64,000 nt of DNA from JAJVHZ01 sp041395385 (GTDB lineage Bacteria; Pseudomonadota; Gammaproteobacteria; JAJPIJ01): NCBI GenBank assembly GCA_041395385.1, contig JAWLAN010000024.1, forward strand, positions 1 to 64,000, in the 5' to 3' direction. Below, in pieces: positions 36,505 through 45,021 of this stretch (the first letter of the stretch is position 1; each line of letters begins with the position of its first letter). The notes beneath the pieces were generated by a model. It was not told the origin of the DNA. It did no database searches and saw only the letters and a program-made list of their open reading frames with translations. Position numbers and translations under genes: made by a program.

Positions 36505-37374
36505 ATGGGATCCCGACGAATTTCCGAGAAGGTATTGCGAGTCCTTGCCCTGGCGAGCGTGGTCGCGGCCGTGGGCGTGTTCGCGCAGGAACAGGAACCC
36601 GAAACGGTCGCGAGCGCGAGCGCGGCGACCGATGCGGCGGCGGAGCAGCCCACGGACGAGCGCCGCATCGACGAGACTGCGGCGAAATACATGCGTGCGG
36701 CCTGCGAGTATCTGAAAGGCCAGCAGGCGTTCAGCGTCCACGCCGAGGGTACGCTGGAGGAGATCTTCCGCAGCGGGCGCCGCGTGCAGCACTCGCGTGG
36801 CATCACGGTGACGTTCAGGCGTCCCGATCGTCTGCGTGCCGATGTCGAATTCGACAAGGGCCGGCGCGAGTTCTACTACGACGGCAAGTCGGTCGTGATC
36901 ACCGACGTCGACGCCAAGGTCTACGGCCGCTTCGACGCGCCACCGACCACCGAGGCGATGCTGGACGACGCCATGGCCCGCTTCAATGTGGAAATGCCGC
37001 TCGCGGATCTCGTCTCCGCCGAGCCCTGCGGCGTGCTGCAGGGCAATGTCGATCGCGCCTGGTATCTCGGCGAACATTACTTCGCAGGTGGGCGCTATCA
37101 TCACGTGCTCCTCTCCACGCCCGACGTGGATCTGCAGGTGTGGGTGACCGGCGGCGACCAGCCGGTGTTCCGCAAGCTGGTGTTCCTGTACAGGAACGAG
37201 CCGGGCATGCCTCAGTACGGCGTCGCCCTGTCGAAGTGGAACTTCGCGCCGGCGACGGACGAGACGACCTTCACGTTCACGCCGCGGGCGGACACGCGTC
37301 AGATTGAGTTCGTGGTCGCGGCAGAGGAGCCCGCCGCCGAGGCCCCGGCCGATGCGCCGGCAGCGCAGGAGTAA
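36505..37374 (+). CDS. DUF2092 family exported protein
   Basis: A 289-residue exported protein. ATG 36505 follows AAAGGTGG at good spacing. The signal peptide ends near VFAQE. The mature part has ETAAKYMRAACEYLKGQQAF, TVTFRRPDRLRADVEFDKGRR and DDAMARFNVEMPLADLVSAE, the recognisable core of DUF2092, which has a lipoprotein-carrier (LolA-like) flavour. It ends in an Ala/Glu/Pro tail. The next gene starts five bases after the stop, so the pair is an operon. Confidence 0.78.
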   Translation: MGSRRISEKVLRVLALASVVAAVGVFAQEQEPETVASASAATDAAAEQPTDERRIDETAAKYMRAACEYLKGQQAFSVHAEGTLEEIFRSGRRVQHSRGITVTFRRPDRLRADVEFDKGRREFYYDGKSVVITDVDAKVYGRFDAPPTTEAMLDDAMARFNVEMPLADLVSAEPCGVLQGNVDRAWYLGEHYFAGGRYHHVLLSTPDVDLQVWVTGGDQPVFRKLVFLYRNEPGMPQYGVALSKWNFAPATDETTFTFTPRADTRQIEFVVAAEEPAAEAPADAPAAQE

Positions 37375-37379
37375 TCGCC

Positions 37380-38729
37380 ATGTCCGCGCTCAACGATCTC
37401 CCGGTTCGTCGCAACGGTTGCCTCTTGCTCCTCAAGCGCTGGACGACGCGCGCTCTGCTGGCGGCGACCGCCGCCATCGCCCTCGGTCTTGTATCGAATG
37501 TCATGCCGCCCTCGCAGGGCGGCCTGTCGCTGACCGCGCTGCTGGGTGTCAGCGATGCCGCGGCGGCTCGCCGAGGCGGCGGCGGAGCGCGCGCGGGTGG
37601 CGCCCGGCCGTCGGGCGGCAGCGTGAGCCGCAGCTCGGGCAGCATGCGCAGCTCCGGCGGCGGCGCACAACGCAGCGGCGCCTCGCAGCGCAGCTTCAAC
37701 AGCAGCGGGCAGCGCACCGCGAGCAGGCCCTCGCAACGCGACATGGGCGGCGGGCAGGTGAGCCAGCGAGACCGCCAGGCGGCGGGCGGGCAGGTGAGCC
37801 AACGCGATCGCCAGACGGCGAGCGGCCAGGTGAGCCAGCGGGATCGGCCGTCGCAAGGAACCAGCACGGGGCGTGACCTGGCGGCAGGAGCGGCCGCCGG
37901 CGTGGCCGGCGGTGCGGTGGGCGGAGCACTGGCGGAGGGCGGCCGCGGCGAGGGTCTGGCAGCGCGCGAGGATCGCCAGGGTGCGGCCGGGGATCGACAG
38001 GGCGAACGCCAGGGCGAGCGCACCGAGCGCCAGGGTGATCGGCAGGACACCCGCGAGGAGCGTGCCGGCGAGCGCACCGATCGCCAGGGCGAGCGGCAGG
38101 ACACGCGGCAGGAACGCCAGGGTGAGCGCACCGAGCGCTCGGAGGAACGCCAGCAGCAACGCACCGAGCGCCGAGAGGACTGGCAGGACTTCCGCTCGCA
38201 GAGCCGCGAGGATCGCCAGGACTGGATGGAGGACAACTGGGACGAGATCGAGGACATCTACGACGACGACGGCTGGTGGGATGCCGACTGTGACGGTTGC
38301 GCCTGGGGCCTCGCCGGTCTCGCGATCGGCGCCGCCATTGCTACGATCCCGAACTATTACTACCCGGTGTATGTCGGCGGCTATTCGTACTACTACTACG
38401 GCGGCGTGTACTACGCGCCCGCGCCCACCGGCTACGTGGTCGTGGAGGCGCCGGTCGGCGCCGTGGTGGAGGCCCCGCCGCCGGAGTGCCACGTTGTCGC
38501 GGTCGACGCCATGCCGTACTGCTACTACCAGGGCGCGTTCTATCTCTTCGACGACAGTGGGAACTACAGCGTCGTCGCCGCGCCGGCGGGCGCGTTGGTG
38601 CCGTATCTGCCCACCGGCTACGCCACCCAGGTGTCATCGACGGGCGCAACCTATTACACGTACAACAATACGCTCTACCAGCCGGTGTACGACGGCGGCG
38701 AGCTGGCCTATAGGGTGGTTTATCTTTGA
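37380..38729 (+). CDS. Repeat-rich exported protein, DUF6515-like C-terminal domain
   Basis: A 449-residue exported protein. After a hydrophobic N-terminus, residues 60-150 are Gly/Ser/Arg/Gln rich with three VSQRDR repeats. Residues 195-290 are a highly charged stretch built from RQGER, RQDTR and EERQQQR-type units, probably a long helix or disordered rod. The C-terminal third holds a hydrophobic Gly/Ala segment, PNYYYPVYVGGYSYYYYGGV and ECHVVAVDAMPYCYYQGAFY, resembling DUF6515. It is paired with the DUF2092 gene. A surface or envelope-spanning role is possible but not shown. Confidence 0.7.
   Translation: MSALNDLPVRRNGCLLLLKRWTTRALLAATAAIALGLVSNVMPPSQGGLSLTALLGVSDAAAARRGGGGARAGGARPSGGSVSRSSGSMRSSGGGAQRSGASQRSFNSSGQRTASRPSQRDMGGGQVSQRDRQAAGGQVSQRDRQTASGQVSQRDRPSQGTSTGRDLAAGAAAGVAGGAVGGALAEGGRGEGLAAREDRQGAAGDRQGERQGERTERQGDRQDTREERAGERTDRQGERQDTRQERQGERTERSEERQQQRTERREDWQDFRSQSREDRQDWMEDNWDEIEDIYDDDGWWDADCDGCAWGLAGLAIGAAIATIPNYYYPVYVGGYSYYYYGGVYYAPAPTGYVVVEAPVGAVVEAPPPECHVVAVDAMPYCYYQGAFYLFDDSGNYSVVAAPAGALVPYLPTGYATQVSSTGATYYTYNNTLYQPVYDGGELAYRVVYL
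37743..37850 (+). repeat. Three 36-bp coding repeats (VSQRDRQ units)
   Basis: CAGGTGAGCCA recurs at 37755, 37791 and 37827, an exact 36-base period, with only a few differences between copies. Each unit encodes 12 residues around GQVSQRDRQ. This is an in-frame tandem repeat and can change in copy number without shifting the frame. Confidence 0.8.
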
Positions 38730-38886
38730 CCGGGGCGTGCCGGTCCTAACGCTGCGCCGGCGACGGCGCCCATGCAATATCGGCGTCGGCGCAGCGGCGG
38801 CTTGCATCGCGGTTTCTTATCGCGATTGTGGCGCGGACTCCCGCCTCTGGGGGAGCGGCAACCCGCACACCGAAGGAATTTTCAGA

Positions 38887-40215
38887 ATGACGATACCCTG
38901 GAACCGCCGCTACCTGATTGAGAATTACATCAAGGCGTCGCTGTGGCTCGTGCCCTTCGCCGCCATGCCGCTGTACTGGGTGCTGGTGAGGGTGTCGGAG
39001 GCGACGGGTGATTGGCTGACCAGGACAGGACGAATCCATCCGGACACCTCGTTGTTCGCAATGGACGCCTCCGGAGCGCAGACGGCGCTCAGCGCAATCA
39101 TTACCCTCAACGCGTCGTTCCTCGTGTTCGCGTTCAGTTCCCTGCTCGTTGCCATCCAGGTCGCCAGCGGCCAGTACACGCCCCGCATCATCGCGACCAC
39201 GCTGCTGCGCGACAATCACATACGCATCATCGTCGCGGTGTTTGTCTTCACGCTATTGTTCTCCGTCCGGGTCCAGAATCACATTCGCACAAGCGTGGAC
39301 CAGTTCAGCCTGTTGCTGGCCGCGATCCTCGGGTTGTTGTCGGTAATGCTCTTTCTGTACCTGATTGACTACGCCGCGCGCATGCTGCGTCCGGTCAGTC
39401 TCGTGGCACGCGTGGCCGAGCGGGGAGTCGCCGTCATCGCCAGTGTCTACCCGCAGCCTACCAAGGGCCCCTCGGCCCCCCGGTCGACACCCAAAGGGAC
39501 GTCTGCAGCGCGCGTGGTCGTGCACAAGGGGACCTCCGGAATCCTGCTCGCGGCGAACCTGCCGGGGCTAGTCGCCGAGGCGCGGCGGTCGAATGGCGCC
39601 GTCGAGATCGTGCCCCAGGTCGGGGATTTCGTCGCCGTCGACGAGCCGCTGTTCCTGCTGTTCGGAGGCGCAGGCGAAATCGGTGATGATCTTCTGCGCA
39701 GTTCCGCCGCCTTCGGCAGCGAGCGCACCATCGATCAGGATCCGACGTTTGCGTTTCGGATCCTCGTGGACATCGCACTCAAGGCATTATCGGCCGCGAT
39801 CAATGATCCGACCACGGCCGTGCTTGCCATCGATCAGCTGCATCGGCTTTTGCGGGCAGTAGGTATGCGGCACCTGCGCGACGAGGCGATCACCGATACC
39901 GAGGGCAATCTGAGGGTGATCCTGCGGACGCCGAACTGGGAGGACTTCGTGCATCTCGCCTTCAGGGAAATTCGTCACTGCGGCGGCGGCAGCCTGCAGA
40001 TCGCGCGGCGCCTGCGTGCTATGGGGGAGAACCTCATACAGACGCTGCCGGAACACCGTCATCGCGCGTTGCGCGCCGAGCTCGGTCTCCTGGACCGGGC
40101 CATCGAGCGGCATTTCGCCTTCCCCGAGGACCTCGCGCTGGCCCGTATCGCGGACGCGCAGGGACTCGGTGGATCGGAACGGTCGGCGACCGGGGCGCCG
40201 ATCCCCAACGCCTGA
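38887..40215 (+). CDS. DUF2254 family membrane protein
   Basis: A 442-residue inner-membrane protein. It has about four N-terminal membrane segments (SLWLVPFAAMPLYWVLV, LSAIITLNASFLVFAFSSLL, IRIIVAVFVFTLLFSV, LLLAAILGLLSVMLFLYLID), then a soluble C-terminal domain. QVASGQYTPRIIATTLLRDN and FAFRILVDIALKALSAAINDPTTA are DUF2254 hallmarks. The ATG at 38887 is chosen since upstream frame is the repeat gene's other frame. The function of the family is unknown; gene stands alone here. Confidence 0.82.
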   Translation: MTIPWNRRYLIENYIKASLWLVPFAAMPLYWVLVRVSEATGDWLTRTGRIHPDTSLFAMDASGAQTALSAIITLNASFLVFAFSSLLVAIQVASGQYTPRIIATTLLRDNHIRIIVAVFVFTLLFSVRVQNHIRTSVDQFSLLLAAILGLLSVMLFLYLIDYAARMLRPVSLVARVAERGVAVIASVYPQPTKGPSAPRSTPKGTSAARVVVHKGTSGILLAANLPGLVAEARRSNGAVEIVPQVGDFVAVDEPLFLLFGGAGEIGDDLLRSSAAFGSERTIDQDPTFAFRILVDIALKALSAAINDPTTAVLAIDQLHRLLRAVGMRHLRDEAITDTEGNLRVILRTPNWEDFVHLAFREIRHCGGGSLQIARRLRAMGENLIQTLPEHRHRALRAELGLLDRAIERHFAFPEDLALARIADAQGLGGSERSATGAPIPNA

Positions 40216-40578
40216 TCAGCGGATAACGGCCGAATTCCGGCAATCTGCTGAGTGGACTGGCGCGCAGGAACTCATATCTGTGCCGTGAGGATGCACGCGG
40301 TTCTCCGCGTCGGATGCGCCGGTTCGAAGAAACTCGCCGACAGCTTGCGCGCCTGCGGCAGAGACCCTCAGGCAAGGCGGAGTGCCAAGCGGGGTCGGCA
40401 GGCTGAGAACGGTGCTGGTATGCTGGCTGGGACCGGCCGACCGGCGGCGGACGCCCGGAGTCGCGCGCTATCCCGTATTCGATGTCGTCACGGTGGCTCT
40501 CGGTCTGAAGGCGCGGCGGGTGGCGGAGGCGCGCGATTGATCGGTATGGCCGCAACGCATTTCCTGGAGAGCAAATGC
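40216..40578. other. 363-bp non-coding gap upstream of arcB
   Basis: No convincing reading frame, RNA gene or operator was found. The arcBC promoter must lie here. None of the five-box motif is present; GGGACCGGCCGACCG near 40434 lacks the second half-site. Confidence 0.5.
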
Positions 40579-41583
40579 ATGGGCTTCAACCTGCGCAATC
40601 GATCCCTGCTCACGGTGCAGGACTACACGCAGCGGGAGTTTCATTATCTGCTGGATCTAGCCCGCGATCTCAAGCGCGCCAGGTACGCCCGCACCGAGCA
40701 GAAGCACCTGGAGGGCAAGGAGATCTGTCTCATCTTCGAGAAGACCTCCACCCGCACGCGCTGCGCCTTCGAGATCGCCTGCTACGACCAGGGTGCGAAC
40801 GTGACGTGTCTCGATCCCGCTGGCTCGCAGATCGGTCACAAGGAGTCCTTCAAAGACACCGCGCGCGTGCTCGGCCGCATGTTCGACGCCATCGAGTACC
40901 GCGGGGCATCGCAACAGGGTGTCGAGGTGCTGGCGAAGTATGCCGGGGTTCCGGTCTACAACGGCCTGACCGACGAGTACCACCCCACACAGATGCTGGC
41001 GGACGTGATGACCATGCGCGAGCACAGCGACAAGCCCATCGCGGACATCAAGTATGCCTACGTCGGCGACACGCGCTCGAACATGGGCCACTCGCTGATG
41101 ATCGTCGGATGCCTGATGGGAATGGACGTGCGGATCTGCGGTCCGAAGTCGCTGTGGCCCTCGGAGGAGTATCAGAAGATCGCCCAGGAGCTCGCGGCGA
41201 AGTACGGCGCCAGGCTGACCATCAGCGACGATCCCAAGGCTGCCGTCAAGGGCGTGGACTTCATCCACACCGACGTTTGGGTCTCGATGGGCGAGCCCAA
41301 GGAGGTGTGGAAGCAGCGCATCGACCTGCTCATCCCGTACCAGGTCAATGCCCTGCTCGTGAATGCGAGCGGCAATCCCAACGTGAAGTTCATGCACTGC
41401 CTGCCGGCGTTCCATGACACCGAGACCGTGGTCGGCAAACAGATCGCGGAAACCTATGGATTGACCAACGGCCTGGAGGTGACCGACGACGTCTTCGAGT
41501 CCGAGGCCAACGTCGCCTTCGACCAGGCCGAGAATCGCATGCACACGATCAAGGCCCTGCTCGTGGCCACGCTGGGGGACTGA
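40579..41583 (+). CDS. arcB: Ornithine carbamoyltransferase, catabolic type
   Basis: The enzyme interconverts citrulline plus phosphate with ornithine plus carbamoyl phosphate. From ATG 40579 (GGAGAG upstream) it is 334 residues. It has the carbamoyl-phosphate motif FEKTSTRTRCAFE, DEYHPTQMLADV and the ornithine motif FMHCLPAFHDTE. Residue patterns such as GANVTCLDPAGSQIGHKESFKDTARVLGRM resemble Pseudomonas ArcB more than short anabolic ArgF. Carbamate kinase follows four bases later, which supports a catabolic role. No arginine deiminase gene is present nearby. Confidence 0.88.
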   Translation: MGFNLRNRSLLTVQDYTQREFHYLLDLARDLKRARYARTEQKHLEGKEICLIFEKTSTRTRCAFEIACYDQGANVTCLDPAGSQIGHKESFKDTARVLGRMFDAIEYRGASQQGVEVLAKYAGVPVYNGLTDEYHPTQMLADVMTMREHSDKPIADIKYAYVGDTRSNMGHSLMIVGCLMGMDVRICGPKSLWPSEEYQKIAQELAAKYGARLTISDDPKAAVKGVDFIHTDVWVSMGEPKEVWKQRIDLLIPYQVNALLVNASGNPNVKFMHCLPAFHDTETVVGKQIAETYGLTNGLEVTDDVFESEANVAFDQAENRMHTIKALLVATLGD

Positions 41584-41587
41584 GGCC

Positions 41588-42523
41588 GTGCGCATCGTCG
41601 TCGCCCTCGGCGGCAACGCGCTGCTCAGGCGCGGGGAGTCGATGACCGCGGAGGTCCAGCGCGCGAATGTGAAGATCGCGGCGGAGGCATTGGCGCCCAT
41701 CGCCAACGAGCATCAGCTGGTGATCAGCCACGGCAACGGTCCTCAGGTGGGACTGCTCGCCCTGCAGGGGGCCGCGTACAGGCCGGAGGAGGCCTACCCG
41801 CTCGACGTGCTGGGCGCGGAGACCGAGGGCATGATCGGCTACATGATCGAGCAGGAGCTGGGCAACCTGCTGCCCTTCGAGGTGCCGTTCGCGACCGTGC
41901 TCACGATGGTCGAGGTCGATGCCAACGACCCGGGCTTCCGGAACCCGACCAAGTTCGTCGGCCCGGTGTACGAGAAGGCGGACGCGGATCGCATCGCCGC
42001 CGAGAAGGGCTGGATATTCAAGCAGGATGGCGCCAAGTGGCGCCGCGTGGTGGCCTCGCCGCTGCCGAAGCGGATCTTCGAGATCCGGCCCATCAAGTGG
42101 CTGCTCGATCACGGCACGATCGTGATCTGCGCCGGCGGCGGCGGCATCCCCACCATGTACGAGCCCGGCGCCGACCGCAAGCTCATCGGTGTCGAGGCGG
42201 TCATCGACAAGGACCTCTGTTCCGAGCTGCTCGCGCGCGAGCTGGATGCCGACCTGTTCGTGATGCTGACCGATGTCGACGCGGTGTACGTGGACTGGGG
42301 CAAGCCGACACAGAAGGCAATCCGGCGCAGCTCGCCGCCGGCGCTGGCCGGGATACCGTTCGCGGCCGGCTCGATGGGGCCGAAGGTAGAGGCGGCGTGC
42401 CGGTTCGCCGCGGCGACGGGACGGCCGGCGGCGATCGGCGCCCTCGATGATCTCGGCCGCATCATCGTCGCGGAGGCGGGCACCACGATCGTCCCGAACG
42501 GACGCACGGTGTACGGGTCCTGA
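41588..42523 (+). CDS. arcC: Carbamate kinase
   Basis: Carbamate kinase makes ATP from carbamoyl phosphate and ADP. The 311-residue protein starts at GTG 41588. Its motifs are IVVALGGNALLRRGE, VISHGNGPQVGLLALQ, ETEGMIGYMIEQEL, IVICAGGGGIPTM and LFVMLTDVDAVYVDWG. All are typical of ArcC. Together with arcB it forms a two-gene operon for substrate-level ATP synthesis. Confidence 0.95.
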   Translation: MRIVVALGGNALLRRGESMTAEVQRANVKIAAEALAPIANEHQLVISHGNGPQVGLLALQGAAYRPEEAYPLDVLGAETEGMIGYMIEQELGNLLPFEVPFATVLTMVEVDANDPGFRNPTKFVGPVYEKADADRIAAEKGWIFKQDGAKWRRVVASPLPKRIFEIRPIKWLLDHGTIVICAGGGGIPTMYEPGADRKLIGVEAVIDKDLCSELLARELDADLFVMLTDVDAVYVDWGKPTQKAIRRSSPPALAGIPFAAGSMGPKVEAACRFAAATGRPAAIGALDDLGRIIVAEAGTTIVPNGRTVYGS

Positions 42524-42676
42524 GGCCGGGCCGCGCGAGTTCGCGGTGCCGGCGATCGCCTGGTGGGCCCCCGTTTGCGCCGGCGCGCTCGCCGAGGCGG
42601 GCGCAGGTGCGGATCAGGCAGGGGCGCGGGCTGGTAAAGTATCGTCTGCTGCCCTGGGGCATTCCACGAGCGTTCC

Positions 42677-43816
42677 ATGACTTCCACGCGCCAAGATCTG
42701 TTGGGGACCGTCGCGCCGGTCATAGCCGTCGGTGCACTGCTGGCCTTCGCCTTTCAGGTCATTGCACCGTTCCTGCTCGCCCTGGTGTGGGCCTCGATAC
42801 TCGTCTACGCGACCTGGACACCATTCGCGTGGCTTGCACGCCTCGTACGGAGCCGCGGACTGGCCGCGGCGCTGATGGTCCTGGGGATTGCACTGCTGAT
42901 CGTGGTTCCGCTGGTGTTCGCCGGGATGGAGCTGACCTCCCGTGTCGGCGCCATCGAGGCCTGGTACCAGGCGAAGGTTGCGGCCGGCTGGCCGGAGGTG
43001 CCGCGCTGGATTGCCACGCTGCCGTGGGTGGGTCCGCGGATCGACAATGCCTGGATCAGTCTCGGCGCCGGCGACCCGGAGATGCTGGCCAGGCTGCGCG
43101 AATGGGCCAGGCCCGTGATCGGGCTGTTGCTGCAACTGGGCTCCGCCCTCGGCAGCGGCTTTCTCCTGTTGTTGCTGAGCCTGGTGTTCGCCTTGTTCAT
43201 CTACGCCAACGGCGAGCAACTGGTGCGATGGCTGAGCGGACTGTCGGGGCGCATCGCCGGGCAGCGGGGGGAGGAACTCTTCCGCATCGCCGGGTCGACG
43301 GTGCGGGGCGTGGTCTACGGATTCATCGGCACGGCGCTCGCGCAGGGTGCGGCGGCGTACTTCGGTTACTGGCTGGCGGGCGTGCCCAATGCACTGAGCT
43401 TCGGGCTCGTGACCTGCCTCCTCTCGATCATTCCGGGAGGTCCGGGACTGCTGGGCATACCCGTCGCGCTGTGGCTGTACCAGCAGGGCGAGACCGGCTG
43501 GGCGATCTTCCTGGGCATCTGGATAGTCGGCGTCGTCAGCTCGCTCGACAACGTCGTCAAGCCGCTGCTGATCGGCAAGGAGACCAGCCTGCCGTTCCTG
43601 CTCATCATGATGGGTGTCATCGGCGGCGCGCTGGCCTGGGGCCTGCTCGGCGTGTTCCTGGGGCCGACCCTGCTCGCCGTATGCCACAACGTGCTGCAGC
43701 GATGGGCGTTCGCTTCGGCGGAGGAAGAGATGGGCGGCGACACGATATCCGCTTCCGGGGGCGCGGCGGGCGGCGCTATGCAAGCCCCGGCGCCGGAGAC
43801 GCGTCTGTTCGATTAG
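42677..43816 (+). CDS. AI-2E family (PerM-like) transporter
   Basis: A 379-residue inner-membrane protein with about eight membrane helices: VIAVGALLAFAFQVIAPFLLA near the start and, later, LLLLLSLVFALFIYANGE. The conserved family segment is FGLVTCLLSIIPGGPGLLGIP, and a second is VGVVSSLDNVVKPLLIG. Family members export varied substrates, including Na+/H+ antiport and autoinducer-2; the substrate here is unknown. The C-terminal tail is polar. It converges on the HdeA-like gene with a shared terminator between. Confidence 0.85.
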   Translation: MTSTRQDLLGTVAPVIAVGALLAFAFQVIAPFLLALVWASILVYATWTPFAWLARLVRSRGLAAALMVLGIALLIVVPLVFAGMELTSRVGAIEAWYQAKVAAGWPEVPRWIATLPWVGPRIDNAWISLGAGDPEMLARLREWARPVIGLLLQLGSALGSGFLLLLLSLVFALFIYANGEQLVRWLSGLSGRIAGQRGEELFRIAGSTVRGVVYGFIGTALAQGAAAYFGYWLAGVPNALSFGLVTCLLSIIPGGPGLLGIPVALWLYQQGETGWAIFLGIWIVGVVSSLDNVVKPLLIGKETSLPFLLIMMGVIGGALAWGLLGVFLGPTLLAVCHNVLQRWAFASAEEEMGGDTISASGGAAGGAMQAPAPETRLFD

Positions 43817-43837
43817 GCGGACAACCTTGAAGGGTCA

Positions 43838-43861
43838 AGGGCCGCGCCGGCCGGCGCGGCC
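43838..43861. terminator. Bidirectional hairpin between convergent genes
   Basis: GGGCCGCGCC / GGCGCGGCCC, a perfect 10-base stem with a four-base loop, lies between the AI-2E gene and the HdeA-like gene. The T-run is poor on both strands, but position and strength fit a terminator. Confidence 0.55.
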
Positions 43862-43871
43862 CGGGTTGCAT

Positions 43872-44171
43872 TCACTGCTTGCTGACAGTCTCGAAGGTCT
43901 CGACGAACTTGGCGGTCGGGTTGTCGAGGCAATGGTCCCGCACCTTGTCGGTGATGGCCGCGTTCTTGTCCAGCTCCAGCGAGGTATTGCCGGCCTTGCC
44001 GTTAAGGTAGCCGTGCATGTAGGCCATCGACAGCTCGCGGCCGCGATCGTCGCTCGACATGACGTCCTTGCAGGTGACGGCGGTGATGTCGGTGATCGAC
44101 TTGATGGGTTCCTCTGCGATGGCTGCCGAGGCGGCGGTGGCAAGTGCAATTCCGAGCCAGTAGTGGCGCAT
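43872..44171 (-). CDS. HdeA/HdeB-like exported protein
   Basis: A 99-residue exported protein. The signal peptide is MRHYWLGIALATAASAAIA. The mature part has two cysteines spaced as in HdeA/HdeB: TCKDVMSSDDRGRELSMAYM and VRDHCLDNPTAKFVETFE. HdeA-type chaperones protect periplasmic proteins at low pH. In non-enteric bacteria the role of these relatives is not established. ATG 44171 is preferred over 44177 for ribosome-site spacing. Confidence 0.72.
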   Translation of the reverse strand: MRHYWLGIALATAASAAIAEEPIKSITDITAVTCKDVMSSDDRGRELSMAYMHGYLNGKAGNTSLELDKNAAITDKVRDHCLDNPTAKFVETFETVSKQ

Positions 44172-44282
44172 GGTCATTCTCCGATCTGTGCTTGAGTTGT
44201 TTGAATGTGTCCGTATTCCCCGCCGGTCCCGTTGTCCAAGGCACGCTCAACGTCGGGCGGGAATTGTCGTCAGGAACACCGG

Positions 44283-44606
44283 CTACGGCGCATAGCCCCG
44301 CATGCAGGCGTTGTACGCGTCGTTATAGACCTGATCCCGGGTAGAGGCATTGCGCGCGCCGCTGGCCACACCGCCGATGATGGCGCCTACCGCCGCACCT
44401 GTGCCCGCGTCGCCGGCAATCGCTCCGAATAGGGCGCCGCCGGCCGCGCCCCGGGCGCCGCCGCGGACCATGCCGCGCCCCGCCGGGGCGGCGTACTCGG
44501 CCTCGCGCCGCGCGTAGTCGGCGCAATAGGACGCGGACTGAGCCTCCGCAACAGCAGCGGTGCCCAGGCAGCACAACACCGTCAACACCCTGTATTTCAC
44601 CTTCAT
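44283..44606 (-). CDS. Exported glycine-zipper protein
   Basis: A 107-residue protein starting at ATG 44606 behind GGAGGGG. A signal peptide ends near AVAEAQ. The core is a Gly/Ala-rich zipper: GGARGAAGGALFGAIAGDAG followed by TGAAVGAIIGGVASGA. The C-terminus has DAYNACMRGYAP, a pattern often seen in YMGG-like Gly-zipper proteins. Such zippers pack membrane helices; exact role unknown. Confidence 0.68.
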   Translation of the reverse strand: MKVKYRVLTVLCCLGTAAVAEAQSASYCADYARREAEYAAPAGRGMVRGGARGAAGGALFGAIAGDAGTGAAVGAIIGGVASGARNASTRDQVYNDAYNACMRGYAP

Positions 44607-45021
44607 CGCGCACCCCTCCTCGTTGCCGTCAATCGCGCTGGTTTTAGCGGTGGAGACCAGCGCGCACGCTCCGAACGGCAGATGTGCACGCATCGGCCTC
44701 ACCTTCGATGCATTCCGCCGTACTATACCAGCGGGCCGCTCCGCACTGCATAGGACCAAAGTCTAATTTTACATCCGGCGCGCGGCCGCTAGGGTGACCG
44801 TTGAAGGAATCCGAATCCGGCAGCCGGACTGCCGGTAGGTCCTGTGGCATCTGCGGGACTCGTTCGGTTCCGTGGCAATCCGTGCCGATAACCGCCGGGG
44901 CCGTTCCGAACGGCGGTCGGTGAGTGACCTTGTCCGCGCTGCGGAACTGGGCATCCCGAGGCAGGTGACCGGGATCGCGCATCCCGCGTCGCGGCTGATC
45001 CGTCCTCCGACGACACTGACG
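44607..45021. other. 415-bp divergent region with operator-like box 2
   Basis: This lies between the glycine-zipper gene (minus) and DUF3943 (plus). It contains box 2 at 44750-44768. In-frame extension of DUF3943 to a GTG at 44872 is possible but the extra 50 residues look random and precede a good signal peptide, so it is treated as leader. Confidence 0.5.
44750..44768 (+). promoter_or_regulatory. Repeated operator-like box, site 2 (before DUF3943)
   Basis: ATAGGACCAAAGTCTAATT matches site 1 in GGACCAA-N-GTC-N-AAT and has the same orientation relative to the plus-strand gene. It lies 253 bases before ATG 45022 (103 before the alternative GTG 44872). Confidence 0.55.

Noticed and set aside
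37743..38160. Short direct repeats as a CRISPR array
   Set aside because: The repeats have an exact 36-base period without unique spacers, stay in frame, and encode a VSQRDRQ peptide repeat in an exported protein.
38920..38945. FNR-like TTGAG-N6-ATCAA
   Set aside because: It lies inside the DUF2254 coding sequence and the spacing is wrong for an FNR/Anr box (N4).
44872..45021. GTG 44872 as the DUF3943 start
   Set aside because: The added 50 residues are Arg-rich and unlike a protein N-terminus, while ATG 45022 begins a good signal peptide.
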